A stretch of 64,000 bases of DNA. It comes from Methylibium sp. Root1272 (GTDB lineage Bacteria; Pseudomonadota; Gammaproteobacteria; Burkholderiales; Burkholderiaceae_C). Position 1 is the stretch's first letter, and every line of letters starts with the position of its first letter. The stretch lies in assembly GCF_001425905.1 (NCBI RefSeq), contig NZ_LMDY01000019.1, positions 95,037 through 159,036 on the forward strand, in the 5' to 3' direction. Below the pieces are notes generated by a model. It was not told the origin of the DNA and ran no database searches. It saw nothing but the letters and a program-made list of their open reading frames with translations. Of the stretch, positions 46,110 through 55,804 are shown piece by piece. The position numbers and the translations under genes were made by a program.

Positions 46110-47831
46110 ATGCTGTTGCCCCATTCGCTGCCCCGGGTCCCCTTCCTCCTCCGCCAGCGCAACGCCCCCGACACCGAGACCCACGCTGCGCCCCTCCGCA
46201 GTCCGCTCGCTCTGGCCTGGCTGGTCTCCTTGTGGATCGCCGGCCCGGCCAACTGGCCGCTCTGGAAGGCCTTTGCGGATCTGCCCGACGTCACTGGCAC
46301 GCGCGGTCTGCTGTTCGGCATCGGCTTCGGGCTGATGGTCGCCGCGGCGATGGCCGCGTTGCTGAGCCTGCTGGCCTGGCGATCGACCTTCAAGCCGGTC
46401 CTCACGGTGGTGCTGCTGACGGCGGCGGTCAGCGCCCATTTCATGGGCAGCTACGGCGTGGTCATCGACCCCACGATGGTCCTCAACGTGCTGGGCACCG
46501 ACGTGCGCGAGACGCGCGACCTGCTGAGTCTGCGCCTGCTGGAAACGCTGCTGCTGCTGGCCGCGCTGCCGCTGTGGTGGCTGTGGCGCCAGCCGGTCGA
46601 CTACCGCCGCTGGCCGACGCGGGCGCTCCGCAATGCATTGAGCCTGATCGGCGCGCTGGCGGCGCTGGCGGCGCTGACGCTGCTGTGCTTCCAGGACCTG
46701 TCGGGGACGATGCGCAACCACAAGGAACTGCGCTACCTCGTCAACCCGCTCAACGGCTTCTATTCGGTCGGCCGCGTCGCCTATGCCAAGCAGGCCAAGC
46801 CCGCCGGGCCGCCGCTGCCGATCGGCCTCGATGCACGTCCGCTGGCGCCGCTGGCCGGCCAGCGCACGCCGCTGCTGCTGCTGGTGGTGGGCGAGACCGC
46901 TCGCGCCGATCACTTCGCGCTGAACGGCTACCCCCGCGACACCGATCCGGAACTGCGCACGCTCGACGTGCTCAGCTTCCGCAATGTCACGTCCTGTGGC
47001 ACCAACACCGCGGCGTCCCTGCCCTGCATGGTGTCGCACCTCGGCCGCACAGCCCACGACGCACGGACGCACGACTACGAGAACCTGCTCGACCTGCTGC
47101 AGCGCGCCGGTCTCGCGGTGCTGTGGATCGAGAACCAGGCGGGCTGCAAGGAGGTGTGCGATCGCGTGCCGCATACCCGCCCCGAACTGCCGGCGCCCGG
47201 CGCGACAGCCCCCGATGCCCGCCTGTGCCCGCACGGCGAATGCCTCGACGAGGCGATGCTGCACGGACTCGATGCAAGGCTCGCGGCGCTGCCGGCGGCG
47301 CAGCGCGCGCGCGGCGTGGTGCTGGTGATCCACCAGATGGGCAGCCATGGGCCGGCGTACTCGCAACGCTCACCGGCCGATCGCAAGCGCTTCACGCCCG
47401 AGTGCACGAGCACCGTGCTGCAGCAGTGCGACCACCAGCAGCTCGTCAATGCCTACGACAACTCGATCGCCTACACCGACCACGTGCTGGCTCAATCGGT
47501 GGGCTGGCTCAAGCAGCAGACCGCCGCCTACGACCCGGCGATGCTCTACCTGTCGGACCACGGCGAGTCGCTGGGCGAGAACAACCTCTACCTGCACGGC
47601 CTGCCCTATGCGATCGCGCCTCGCGAGCAGAAGCAGGTGCCGCTGATCGCCTGGCTGCCACCGCAGCGGCTGCAGGCCGACCGCCTCGACCTGTCCTGCC
47701 TGCGCGGCCACCTCGACACCGCCTTGAGCCACGACAACCTGTTCCACACCGTGCTGGGTCTGGCGCGGGTGCGGGCCGGCGAGTACCGGCCCGCGCTCGA
47801 CGCGCTGGCCCCCTGCCGTGCCGCGTCCTGA
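46110..47831 (+). CDS. eptA: EptA-like lipid A phosphoethanolamine transferase
   Basis: Inner-membrane transferase of 573 residues. Five N-terminal transmembrane segments are followed by a periplasmic alkaline-phosphatase-fold domain. Zinc ligands and the nucleophile are seen in VVGETARADHFALNGYPR, in TSCGTNTAASLPCM (catalytic Thr), and in LYLSDHGESLGENNLYLHG. Cysteine pairs in the soluble domain fit disulfides found in this family. It should move phosphoethanolamine from phosphatidylethanolamine to lipid A, which lowers surface charge. A paralogous role on other glycans cannot be excluded. Its stop lies inside the start region of a PAP2 gene. Confidence 0.88.
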   Translation: MLLPHSLPRVPFLLRQRNAPDTETHAAPLRSPLALAWLVSLWIAGPANWPLWKAFADLPDVTGTRGLLFGIGFGLMVAAAMAALLSLLAWRSTFKPVLTVVLLTAAVSAHFMGSYGVVIDPTMVLNVLGTDVRETRDLLSLRLLETLLLLAALPLWWLWRQPVDYRRWPTRALRNALSLIGALAALAALTLLCFQDLSGTMRNHKELRYLVNPLNGFYSVGRVAYAKQAKPAGPPLPIGLDARPLAPLAGQRTPLLLLVVGETARADHFALNGYPRDTDPELRTLDVLSFRNVTSCGTNTAASLPCMVSHLGRTAHDARTHDYENLLDLLQRAGLAVLWIENQAGCKEVCDRVPHTRPELPAPGATAPDARLCPHGECLDEAMLHGLDARLAALPAAQRARGVVLVIHQMGSHGPAYSQRSPADRKRFTPECTSTVLQQCDHQQLVNAYDNSIAYTDHVLAQSVGWLKQQTAAYDPAMLYLSDHGESLGENNLYLHGLPYAIAPREQKQVPLIAWLPPQRLQADRLDLSCLRGHLDTALSHDNLFHTVLGLARVRAGEYRPALDALAPCRAAS

Positions 47832-48537
47832 CGCCGCGCGCCTGTCGAGCGCCCAACGCGACCTGTTGCTCGCACTGGCCGGACTCGGCCTGCTGATGCT
47901 GTGGGACAGCAGCGGTCTCGATCTGGTCCTGCTGCGGCAGGTCGGCGATGCAGACGGCTTCGCCTGGCGCACCCATTGGCTGACCGCGGGGCTGCTGCAC
48001 CAGGGCGGGCGCTGGCTCAGCGTGGCGCTGTTCGTGCTCACGGTTGCGATCACGCTGCGCCCTTTCGGCCCCTGGCGGTGCGTCACACTGCGCGAACGCC
48101 TGTGGGGTCTGGGCATCACGATCGTCTGCCTGGTGCTGATCCCGCTGCTCAAGCGCCACAGCCTGACCAGCTGCCCGTGGGAACTGCAGGAGTTCGGCGG
48201 TGTCGCGCACTACGTCTCGCACTGGCGCTTCGGCGTCGGCGACGGCGGCCCGGGCCATTGCTTCCCGTCCGGCCACGCCTCCGGCGCGTTCTCCTTCCTC
48301 GCGCTGGCGGTCATGCTGCGGACGCGACGCCCTGCCGTGGCGCGCGCCCTGCTGATCGCACTGTGCGGGCTCGGCATCGTGTTCGGCCTCGCCCAGATGA
48401 TGCGCGGCGCGCATTACCTGAGCCACACGCTCTACACCGCATGGCTGTGCGCCAGCCTGACCTCGCTGTCGTGGCAGGCCCTGCAGCAACCGGCATCGCG
48501 AGCGCGGCCGCTGACGCACCGCCGGCCGGCGGACTGA
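47818..48537 (+). CDS. PAP2-family membrane phosphatase
   Basis: A 239-residue inner-membrane protein with about six transmembrane segments. The phosphatase motif PSGHAS is intact in HCFPSGHASGAFSF. The first PAP2 motif is altered (KRHSLTSCPWEL) and the third reads AQMMRGAHYLSHTLYT, in which the usual SR and Asp are replaced by AQ and His, as in one common subgroup. Lipid phosphatases of this type remove the 1-phosphate of lipid A or act on undecaprenyl pyrophosphate. The GTG start overlaps the eptA gene by 14 bases, so the two are probably one unit. Confidence 0.82.
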   Translation: MPRPDAARLSSAQRDLLLALAGLGLLMLWDSSGLDLVLLRQVGDADGFAWRTHWLTAGLLHQGGRWLSVALFVLTVAITLRPFGPWRCVTLRERLWGLGITIVCLVLIPLLKRHSLTSCPWELQEFGGVAHYVSHWRFGVGDGGPGHCFPSGHASGAFSFLALAVMLRTRRPAVARALLIALCGLGIVFGLAQMMRGAHYLSHTLYTAWLCASLTSLSWQALQQPASRARPLTHRRPAD

Positions 48538-48549
48538 GCCGGGGCACCT

Positions 48550-49254
48550 TCAGCCCATCGCCCGGGTCACGAAGCGATAGCCGACGCCGGTCTCCGTCAG
48601 CAGGTACTCCGGTCGCGCCGGGTCGGCCTCCAGCTTGCGCCGCAACTGGCTCATGTAGATGCGCAGGTAGTGGCTGTGCTCCACCGCATTCGGTCCCCAG
48701 ACCTCGCGCAGCAACTGCCGGTGCGTCAACACCTTGCCGGCGTTGGCGATCAGCAGCGTGAGCAACCGGTACTCGATCGGCGTCAGGTGCACCGGTTCGC
48801 CGTCGCGCGCCACGACGCGTGACGCGAGATCGACGTCGACCGCGCCGAAGCGCACGTGCGCCGTCCCGGCGTCGGAGACGCCCTGCGCGCGCCGCTGCGC
48901 CACTCGCACGCGCGCCAGCAATTCGCCGACGCCGAAGGGCTTGGTCAGGTAGTCGTCAGCACCGGCATCGAGCGCCGCGATCTTGTCGGCCTCGTCGGCG
49001 CGTGCCGACAGCACGATCACCGGCACCTGGGACCAGGCCCGCAGGTCGTGCAGGTAGCCGACCCCGTCGCCGTCGGGCATGCCGAGGTCAAGCACGATCA
49101 GATCGGGCCGCCGCGTACCGGCCTCGACCAACCCCTGCCGGAGCGTCGTCGCATCGAACACCAGCCAGCCCTCGCCCTCCAGCGCGATGCGCACGAAGCG
49201 GCGGATCTGCGGCTCGTCCTCGACGATGATCGCGGTGGGCATGGGATCGCTCAT
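48550..49254 (-). CDS. kdpE: Response regulator KdpE
   Basis: OmpR-type response regulator of 234 residues that activates kdp transcription at low potassium. The receiver domain has the acidic pair in VEDEPQIRRF, the phosphorylation aspartate in LIVLDLGMPDGDG, and the Lys in DYLTKPFG. The DNA-binding winged helix ends with YRLLTLLIANAGKVLTHRQL and ETGVGYRF. The ATG overlaps the kdpD stop (ATGA); a second ATG four codons in is possible. Confidence 0.95.
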   Translation of the reverse strand: MSDPMPTAIIVEDEPQIRRFVRIALEGEGWLVFDATTLRQGLVEAGTRRPDLIVLDLGMPDGDGVGYLHDLRAWSQVPVIVLSARADEADKIAALDAGADDYLTKPFGVGELLARVRVAQRRAQGVSDAGTAHVRFGAVDVDLASRVVARDGEPVHLTPIEYRLLTLLIANAGKVLTHRQLLREVWGPNAVEHSHYLRIYMSQLRRKLEADPARPEYLLTETGVGYRFVTRAMG

Positions 49255-51971
49255 GGTGCAGCGCCGTCGAGTGCGGTGCCCCCCGTCACGGCCTCGGGCT
49301 GCGGCAGCGCCGGCGGCGTGCCGAGCGGCAGGCTGAAGCCGAAGCTCGCGCCCGGCCGCTCGGGCGGGCCGTCGCCGCGCCCGGCGCGAATGCGACCACC
49401 GTGCGCCTCGACGATCGCGCGGCAGATCGCGAGGCCCAGCCCCACGCCGGCGGTTGCCGACTCGCGCTCGCCCCGCACGAACTTCTCGAACAGCGCCTCC
49501 TCCCGGCCGGCAGGCAGGCCGGGGCCACGATCGCTCACGCTGACGACCAGCTCGTCGCCCTGCACCCGGGCGGTGATCGTCACCGCGCTGACGGAGGGCG
49601 TGTACTTGGCGGCGTTCTCCAGCAGGTTGCACAGCACGCGCTCGATCAGCGCCGCATCGAAGCACACCAGCGGCAGGCCGTCCGGCAGTTCGGTCCGCAC
49701 CGGGTGGCGCGCCAAGGCCGGGCCGAGCGAGCGCAGCGCGCTGCCCACCACCTCCTCGATCGGCTGCCACTGCCGGTCGAGCTGCACCGTGCCGCTCTGC
49801 AGCCGCGCCATGTCGAGCAGCTTGCCGACCATCGCGTTCAGGCGCCGGGCTTCCGCCCCGAGGGACCGTGCCATCTCCTGCGCCTCGCCCTGCGTGCCGT
49901 CGACCAGCGTGTCGGCCAGGCCGTAGAGCGCCGCCAGCGGCGTGCGCAGGTCGTGCGACAGCGCCGACAGCAGCGAGTTGCGCAAGCGCTCCGACTCGAT
50001 CTGCACCGTCGCCTGCTGCGCCACCTCGACGTAATGCACGCGCTCCAGCGCGATCGCCACCAGCACCGCGAAGGTCTCGAGCTGGCGGCGCTGCTCCGGG
50101 ACCAGCAGCAGCCGCGGCTGCGCGGGCTGCAGCGCCAGCACGCCGCGCGTGCGCATCGGTGCCTTCAGCGGCAGGTAGAGCCAGGCGGTGCCGGGCAAGG
50201 TGTCGGTGCCCAGCCCGGCCGCTTCGCCATGGTCCAGCACCCACCGGGCCGTGCCGAGGTCGAGTCCGGGCGCATCGGCGCCGCTGCGCGGCCACTGCAG
50301 GTCGCCCGCGTCGTCCTGCAGGAAGGTGCGTGCCCGGCCGCGGAACTCGCGTTCGATCGCCAGTTCGGCCGCGTGGACGACCTGGTCGGTCAGCAGCTCA
50401 CCCGACAGGTCACGGGCCAGCTCGAACAGCGCCCGCGAGCGCGCCTCGCGGTGCGTCGCGACGCTCGCCTGGTAGCGCAGGCCGGCGGTGAGCTGGCCGG
50501 TGAGCAGCCCGACCACCAGCATCACCGTGAAGGTCAGCAGGTACTGCAGGTCGGACACCGCGAACGACAGCTGCGGCGCGACGAAGAAGAAGTCGAAGGC
50601 GGCGACGTTCAGGAAGGCCGCCAGCGCCGCCGGGCCGCGGCCGAAGCGCAGCGCCACACCCACCACCGCGAGCAGGAACAGCATCACGATGTTGGCGAGC
50701 TCGAACACCGGCTGCAAGGGCAGCGCCACCAGCGTGGTCAGGGCGCAGGCCGCCGCCGCCCAGAGGTAGCCTCGGGGCCGGCCGGGCGCGGCGTGGCCTT
50801 CGCCCTGGTGCTCGCGCGGCACCGGCACGGCGTGTCGCTGGCCTTCGCCGACTTCGATCAGATCCACGTCGGGCGCCAGCCGCGCCAGCCGCTGAGAGAA
50901 GGTGTCGCGCCGCCACCAGGGGCGTTCGCGGTTGTGGCCCATCAGCAGCTTCGAGAGGTTGTGCTCGCGCGCATGCGTGGCCAGCGCGGTCGCCACGTCC
51001 TGCGCCGACAGCACGGCAGTGTCCGCCCCCAGCTCGCCGGCGAGCTTCACGGTCCGCAGGATGCGTTCGCGCTGCGCCGCCGGCAGCCGCTGCAGCGCCG
51101 GGGTCTCGACGTAGACCGCGTGCCACGCCACCGCGAGCTGCTGCGCCAGGCGCGCGGCGCTGCGCACCACGTGGTCGGAATCGTCGCGCGGCCCGATGCA
51201 GCACAGCAGCGCGGCCTCGGTCTTCCACACCGGCGCGATGGCCCGGTCGATGCGGTAGGCCTGCACGTCGTCCTCGACGCGGTCGGCGGTGCGGCGCAGC
51301 GCCAGCTCGCGCAGCGCCATCAGGTTGCCCTTGCGGAAGAAATGTCCTGCCGCGCGCTCGGCCTGCGCCGTCAGGTAGACCTTGCCGGCCTTGAGCCGCT
51401 CGATCAGCTCGTCGGCCGGCGTGTCCACCAGCACCACCTCGTCGGCGCGGTCGAAGAAGGTGTCGGGCAACGTCTCGTGCACGCGGATGCCGGTGATGCC
51501 GCCCACCACGTCGTTCAGGCTTTCCAGGTGCTGCACGTTCAGCGTGGTGTAGACGTCGATGCCCGCGTCGAGCAGCTCCTCCACGTCCTGCCAGCGCTTC
51601 GGGTGGCGCGAGCCCGCGACGTTGGAATGCGCCAGCTCGTCGACCAGCAGCAGCGCGGGCCGGCGCGCCAGCGCGGCGTCGAGGTCGAACTCCGGCAACG
51701 TGCGGTCGCGGTGGTGCACGGCCGCCGGCGGCAGCAGTTCCAGGCCTTGCAGCAGCGCCTGCGTCTCGGCGCGGCCATGCGTCTCCACCACCCCGGCCAG
51801 CACGCCGACGCCCTCGTCGCGCAGCTTGCGCGCCGCCTGGAGCATCGCGCAGGTCTTGCCGACGCCGGCCGACGCACCGAAGTAGATGCGCAGCCTGCCG
51901 CGAGCGGCCCGCGCTTCGTCGTCGCGCAGTTGTGCCAGCAGTTGGTCGGGATCGGGCCGCGACTCGGTCAT
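49251..51971 (-). CDS. kdpD: Osmosensitive potassium sensor kinase KdpD
   Basis: Membrane sensor kinase of 906 residues. The N-terminal KdpD domain has a Walker A (YFGASAGVGKTCAML) and Walker B (ALLLVDELAHSNV), the sites that bind ATP and second messengers. A universal-stress-protein domain follows, then four transmembrane helices, a GAF-like domain, HisKA with LLSALSHDLRTPLAAL, and HATPase with LLENAAKYTP and GVGLGLAI. It phosphorylates KdpE. An intergenic repeat separates it from corA, so it may be transcribed apart from kdpFABC. Confidence 0.96.
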   Translation of the reverse strand: MTESRPDPDQLLAQLRDDEARAARGRLRIYFGASAGVGKTCAMLQAARKLRDEGVGVLAGVVETHGRAETQALLQGLELLPPAAVHHRDRTLPEFDLDAALARRPALLLVDELAHSNVAGSRHPKRWQDVEELLDAGIDVYTTLNVQHLESLNDVVGGITGIRVHETLPDTFFDRADEVVLVDTPADELIERLKAGKVYLTAQAERAAGHFFRKGNLMALRELALRRTADRVEDDVQAYRIDRAIAPVWKTEAALLCCIGPRDDSDHVVRSAARLAQQLAVAWHAVYVETPALQRLPAAQRERILRTVKLAGELGADTAVLSAQDVATALATHAREHNLSKLLMGHNRERPWWRRDTFSQRLARLAPDVDLIEVGEGQRHAVPVPREHQGEGHAAPGRPRGYLWAAAACALTTLVALPLQPVFELANIVMLFLLAVVGVALRFGRGPAALAAFLNVAAFDFFFVAPQLSFAVSDLQYLLTFTVMLVVGLLTGQLTAGLRYQASVATHREARSRALFELARDLSGELLTDQVVHAAELAIEREFRGRARTFLQDDAGDLQWPRSGADAPGLDLGTARWVLDHGEAAGLGTDTLPGTAWLYLPLKAPMRTRGVLALQPAQPRLLLVPEQRRQLETFAVLVAIALERVHYVEVAQQATVQIESERLRNSLLSALSHDLRTPLAALYGLADTLVDGTQGEAQEMARSLGAEARRLNAMVGKLLDMARLQSGTVQLDRQWQPIEEVVGSALRSLGPALARHPVRTELPDGLPLVCFDAALIERVLCNLLENAAKYTPSVSAVTITARVQGDELVVSVSDRGPGLPAGREEALFEKFVRGERESATAGVGLGLAICRAIVEAHGGRIRAGRGDGPPERPGASFGFSLPLGTPPALPQPEAVTGGTALDGAAP

Positions 51972-52021
51972 ACGGCGCTCACGCCGTCACACCGTCATGC
52001 CGCCCCGCCAGCAGACGCCGC

Positions 52022-52065
52022 GGATCCGGCTTCGCCGATCCGCCAGCGTCGCCCCCTCGAGGGGG
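52022..52065. repeat. Palindromic intergenic element between corA and kdpD
   Basis: Two inverted repeats lie in a 125-base gap: a stem built on GGATC and GATCC around GGC-TTC-GCC, then the perfect palindrome CCCCCTCGAGGGGG at 52052-52065. I recall this CTCGAG-centred palindrome, followed by a GGGGGTGG-type tail as here (52083-52090), as a frequent intergenic element in Burkholderiales; copy number could not be checked. It may end the corA transcript. Confidence 0.55.
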
Positions 52066-52096
52066 AGCGGCGCAGCCGCAACGGGGGTGGTCGACC

Positions 52097-53062
52097 TCAC
52101 AGCCAGCCCGAGCGCCGGAAGCGCCACCACACGAAGCCGCAGGTCGAGGCGATCAATCCCAGCGCCAGCGGATAACCCCACTTCCATTTCAGCTCGGGCA
52201 TCCAGTCGAAGTTCATGCCCCAGATGCCGGCGAAGGCGGTGGCCACCGCGAAGATGCCGGCCCAGGCCGCCAGGCGCTTGGTGACCTCGCTCTCCTCGAT
52301 CGCCACCATCGACAGGTTGACGTGGATCGCGGTGCCCACCGTGTCGCGGATCGACTCGATGGAGGCGTTGATGCGCGTCAGGTGGTCCACCACGTCGCGG
52401 AAGTACTCCTGCGTGCCGGCGCACATCTGCGGCACCCGGCCGCCGTGCAGCTTGGCTGCCGCCTCCAGCAGCGGCGCGACCGCATGCTTGAGCACCATCA
52501 CGCGGCGCTTCAGGTCGTAGAGCCGCTCGATGTTGGTCCGCGCCGTGCCCTTGACGAAGATCTGCTCCTCGATGGTCTCGAGCTCGGACTCGAGCGTGTC
52601 GATGATGGGGAAGTAGCGGTCGACCACGGCGTCCATCAGCGCGTACAGCACGAAGCCGGAACCGCGCTTGAGCAGGTGCGGCTCGCGCTCGCAGCGATCT
52701 CGCACGCCGAGGAAACCCTGCGTGCTGCGGTTGCGCACCGACAGCACGTAGTTGGGACCGACGAATACGTCGACCTCGCCGACGTTCAGGTCCTGGCCCA
52801 CCGACTCGACCAGATGCAGCACGGCGAACATCGAGTTGCCGTACTCCTCGATCTTGGGACGCTGGTGGCCGTGCTGGGCATCCTCGACCGCGAGCTCGTG
52901 CAGGCCGAACTCCTGGCGCATCTCTTCCAGCTCCTCGGTGCTGGCGTCCTGCATCGCGACCCAGACGAAGCAGCCGGGCCGCGAGATGTAGTCGCTGATC
53001 TGTTCGACGGGCAGGTCCGCGAGCTTGCTGCCGTCCTGGTAGGCCACGCAATTGATGAGCAT
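52097..53062 (-). CDS. corA: CorA-family magnesium/cobalt transporter
   Basis: Pentameric cation channel subunit of 321 residues. A large cytoplasmic domain is followed by two C-terminal transmembrane helices; the first ends in the signature GMNFDWMPELKWKWGYP, where GMN forms the selectivity filter. The start at MLINCVAYQDG is taken because family members usually begin there; an upstream ATG (53116) would add 18 residues and overlap kdpC by 17 bases. Neither has a good ribosome site. Its place between kdpC and kdpD is unusual and couples magnesium and potassium transport genes in one direction. Confidence 0.9.
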   Translation of the reverse strand: MLINCVAYQDGSKLADLPVEQISDYISRPGCFVWVAMQDASTEELEEMRQEFGLHELAVEDAQHGHQRPKIEEYGNSMFAVLHLVESVGQDLNVGEVDVFVGPNYVLSVRNRSTQGFLGVRDRCEREPHLLKRGSGFVLYALMDAVVDRYFPIIDTLESELETIEEQIFVKGTARTNIERLYDLKRRVMVLKHAVAPLLEAAAKLHGGRVPQMCAGTQEYFRDVVDHLTRINASIESIRDTVGTAIHVNLSMVAIEESEVTKRLAAWAGIFAVATAFAGIWGMNFDWMPELKWKWGYPLALGLIASTCGFVWWRFRRSGWL

Positions 53063-53099
53063 GGGCGATTGTGCTTCGCGCGCGGTGGCCTCGGAAGCC

Positions 53100-53675
53100 T
53101 CAGCGTTGTTGGGCATCCAGTGTCAGGTTCAGCGCCAGCACGTTGACGCGCGGCTCGCCGAGGAAGCCGAGCCACCGGCCCTGGGCATGCCGATCGATCA
53201 GTGCCAGCACGTCCGCTTCGCTCAGGCCGCGCGCCCGGGCCACCCGAGCGGCCTGGTAACGGGCACCGGCCAGACTGATCTCCGGGTCGAGCCCGCTCGC
53301 CGAGGCGGTGACCAGATCGACCGGGATCGGCGAGGTGTTGCCGGGATCCGCCGCTCGGAGCGCCGCGACGCGGGCTTCGACGGCCTGCAGCAGCGCCGGA
53401 TTCGACGGCCCCAGGTTCGATCCCCCGGAGGCCTGGGCATTGTTCGGCATCGACGCGGTGGCCGAAGGACGGCTCCAGACGTACCGCGGCTCGGCGAAAT
53501 GCTGGCCGATCAGCGCCGAGCCGATGGGCCGGCCGTCACGGAACAGCAGGCTGCCGGCCGCCTGCGCCGGGAACAGCGCCTGGCCGAGGCCGGTCACGAG
53601 CAGCGGATAGGCGACGCCGGTCAGCAGCGTCAGCGCCAGGAACAGCACCAGCGAGGCGCGCAGCGTGGTTTTCAT
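53100..53675 (-). CDS. kdpC: Potassium-transporting ATPase subunit KdpC
   Basis: Single-span periplasmic chaperone-like subunit of the KdpFABC complex, 191 residues. One N-terminal helix ([20 protein letters not shown]) is followed by the conserved [32 protein letters not shown] and [18 protein letters not shown] segments. GGAGA lies about 9 bases before the ATG. It lies 16 bases after kdpB. Length and motifs are standard. Confidence 0.95.
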   Translation of the reverse strand: MKTTLRASLVLFLALTLLTGVAYPLLVTGLGQALFPAQAAGSLLFRDGRPIGSALIGQHFAEPRYVWSRPSATASMPNNAQASGGSNLGPSNPALLQAVEARVAALRAADPGNTSPIPVDLVTASASGLDPEISLAGARYQAARVARARGLSEADVLALIDRHAQGRWLGFLGEPRVNVLALNLTLDAQQR

Positions 53676-53691
53676 ATCGCATGTCTCCGTG

Positions 53692-55788
53692 TCAGACCCA
53701 GTGCGCCGCGCTCAGCAGCAGGTCGATCGCCTTGATGCCGATGAAGGGCACCGCCAGTCCGCCCAGGCCGTAGACCAGCACGTTGCGACGCAGCAGCGCG
53801 GCCGCGCCGATGGCGCGGTAGGCCACGCCCTTCAGCGCGAGCGGGATCAGGAACACGATCACCACGGCGTTGAAGATCACCGCCGAGAGGATGGCCGACG
53901 ACGGGCTCGCGAGATGCATCACGTCGAGCGCCTGCAGCTGCGGGTAGGTGCCGGCGAAGGCGGCCGGGATGATGGCGAAGTACTTCGCCACGTCGTTGGC
54001 GATCGAGAAGGTGGTCAGCGAGCCGCGCGTCATCAGCAGTTGCTTGCCGGTCTCGACGATCTCCAGCAGCTTGGTCGGGTTCGAGTCGAGGTCGACCATG
54101 TTGCCGGCCTCCTTTGCGGCCTGCGTGCCGGTGTTCATCGCCACCGCCACGTCGGCCTGGGCCAGCGCCGGCGCGTCGTTGGTGCCGTCGCCGGTCATCG
54201 CGACCAGGCGCCCTTCGGCCTGGAACTCGCGGATCAGCTTCAGCTTGGCCTCGGGCGTGGCCTCGGCGAGGAAGTCGTCGACGCCGGCCTCGGCCGCGAT
54301 CGCCGCCGCGGTGAGCCGGTTGTCGCCGGTGATCATCACCGTGCGGATGCCCATGCGGCGCAGTTCGGCGAAGCGCTCCTTGATGCCGCCCTTGACGATG
54401 TCCTTCAGTTCCACGACGCCGAGCACGCGCGCGCCCTGCCCGTCGGACTGCGCCACCAGCAGCGGCGTGCTGCCGCGGCGCGCCACCTCGTCGGCGATGC
54501 GCTGCGCCTCGACGGGGAAGTGACCGTGCTGCGCCTCGACCCACTGGCGGATCGCTTCGCCCGAACCCTTGCGCAGTTGCCGTGTCTCGCCATCGATGGT
54601 GCAGTCGACGCCGCTCATCCGCGTCTGCGCGCTGAAGGGCACGAAGCTCGCACCCAGGGCCGCGAGCTCGCGCTCGCGCAGGCGGAACCTCTGCTTGGCC
54701 AGCACCACGATGCTGCGGCCCTCGGGGGTTTCGTCGGCGAGCGATGCGAGTTGGGCCGCGTCGGCCAGCACCGGCTCGCTCACACCCGGCGCCGCGAGGA
54801 AGGCGGCGGCCTGCCGGTTGCCGAGCGTGATGGTGCCGGTCTTGTCCATCAGCAGCACGTCGACGTCGCCGGCCGCCTCGACCGCACGGCCCGAGGTGGC
54901 GATCACGTTGGCCTGCATCATGCGGCTCATGCCGGCCACGCCGATGGCCGACAGCAGCGCGCCGATCGTCGTCGGGATCAGGCACACCAGCAGCGCGACC
55001 AGCGCGGTGATCGTGACCGCCGTGCCCTGCTGCGCCGTCTCGACGGCGAAGATCGACATCGGCAGCAGCGTCACCACGACCACCAGGAACACCAGGGTCA
55101 GCGTGACCAGCAGGATGTTCAGCGCGATCTCGTTCGGCGTCTTCTGGCGTTTCGCGCCCTCCACCATCGAGATCATGCGGTCGAGAAAGGCCTCGCCCGG
55201 GTTCACCGCGATGCGCACCACCAGCCAGTCCGACAGCACCCGCGTGCCGCCGGTCACCGACGCGAAATCGCCACCGGACTCGCGGATCACCGGCGCCGAT
55301 TCGCCGGTGATCGCGCTCTCGTCGACCGAGGCCGCCCCCTCGATCACCTCGCCGTCGAGCGGGATGGTGTCGCCGGCCTCCACCAGCACGACAGCGCCCC
55401 GGCGCAGCTCGTCGGCCGGCATCGGGTGCCAGGACGAACCATGGCGCGGCTGCTCGAGCTTCTTCGCGATCCCCTTGCGCTTCATGCCGCGCAGCGAGGC
55501 GGCCTGGGCCTTGCTGCGGCCCTCGGCCAGCGCCTCGGCGAAGTTGGCGAACAGCACGGTGAACCACAGCCCCGTGGCCACCGCGAGGATGAAGGCCGGC
55601 GGCGCTTCGCCGGTGCCCATCAGCGCCTGGATGCCGAGCCCGGTGGTCAGCAGGCTGCCGACGTAGACGCCCAGCATCACCGGGTTGCGCCACTGCAGGC
55701 GCGGGTCGAGCTTGCCGAACGCCGCGCCGATGGCCGGCCGCAGCAGCACGGGGTCGAGGAGCGCGAGGGAGGTCCTGTCGTTGTTCAT
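53692..55788 (-). CDS. kdpB: Potassium-transporting ATPase ATP-binding subunit KdpB
   Basis: P-type ATPase subunit of 698 residues that powers potassium uptake through KdpA. The phosphorylation motif is [13 protein letters not shown], the actuator motif is AITGESAPV, and the hinge is [21 protein letters not shown]. The usual seven-helix arrangement is expected. The ATG has GGAG about 7 bases upstream. The TGES serine context, target of inhibitory phosphorylation in E. coli, is conserved. Confidence 0.97.
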   Translation of the reverse strand: MNNDRTSLALLDPVLLRPAIGAAFGKLDPRLQWRNPVMLGVYVGSLLTTGLGIQALMGTGEAPPAFILAVATGLWFTVLFANFAEALAEGRSKAQAASLRGMKRKGIAKKLEQPRHGSSWHPMPADELRRGAVVLVEAGDTIPLDGEVIEGAASVDESAITGESAPVIRESGGDFASVTGGTRVLSDWLVVRIAVNPGEAFLDRMISMVEGAKRQKTPNEIALNILLVTLTLVFLVVVVTLLPMSIFAVETAQQGTAVTITALVALLVCLIPTTIGALLSAIGVAGMSRMMQANVIATSGRAVEAAGDVDVLLMDKTGTITLGNRQAAAFLAAPGVSEPVLADAAQLASLADETPEGRSIVVLAKQRFRLRERELAALGASFVPFSAQTRMSGVDCTIDGETRQLRKGSGEAIRQWVEAQHGHFPVEAQRIADEVARRGSTPLLVAQSDGQGARVLGVVELKDIVKGGIKERFAELRRMGIRTVMITGDNRLTAAAIAAEAGVDDFLAEATPEAKLKLIREFQAEGRLVAMTGDGTNDAPALAQADVAVAMNTGTQAAKEAGNMVDLDSNPTKLLEIVETGKQLLMTRGSLTTFSIANDVAKYFAIIPAAFAGTYPQLQALDVMHLASPSSAILSAVIFNAVVIVFLIPLALKGVAYRAIGAAALLRRNVLVYGLGGLAVPFIGIKAIDLLLSAAHWV

Positions 55789-55804
55789 GGGGTTCTCCGC
55801 CCGC

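Noticed and set aside
53063..53116. Longer N-terminus of CorA beginning [10 protein letters not shown]
   Set aside because: It would overlap kdpC by 17 bases, lacks a ribosome site, and the family normally starts at MLINCVAYQ.
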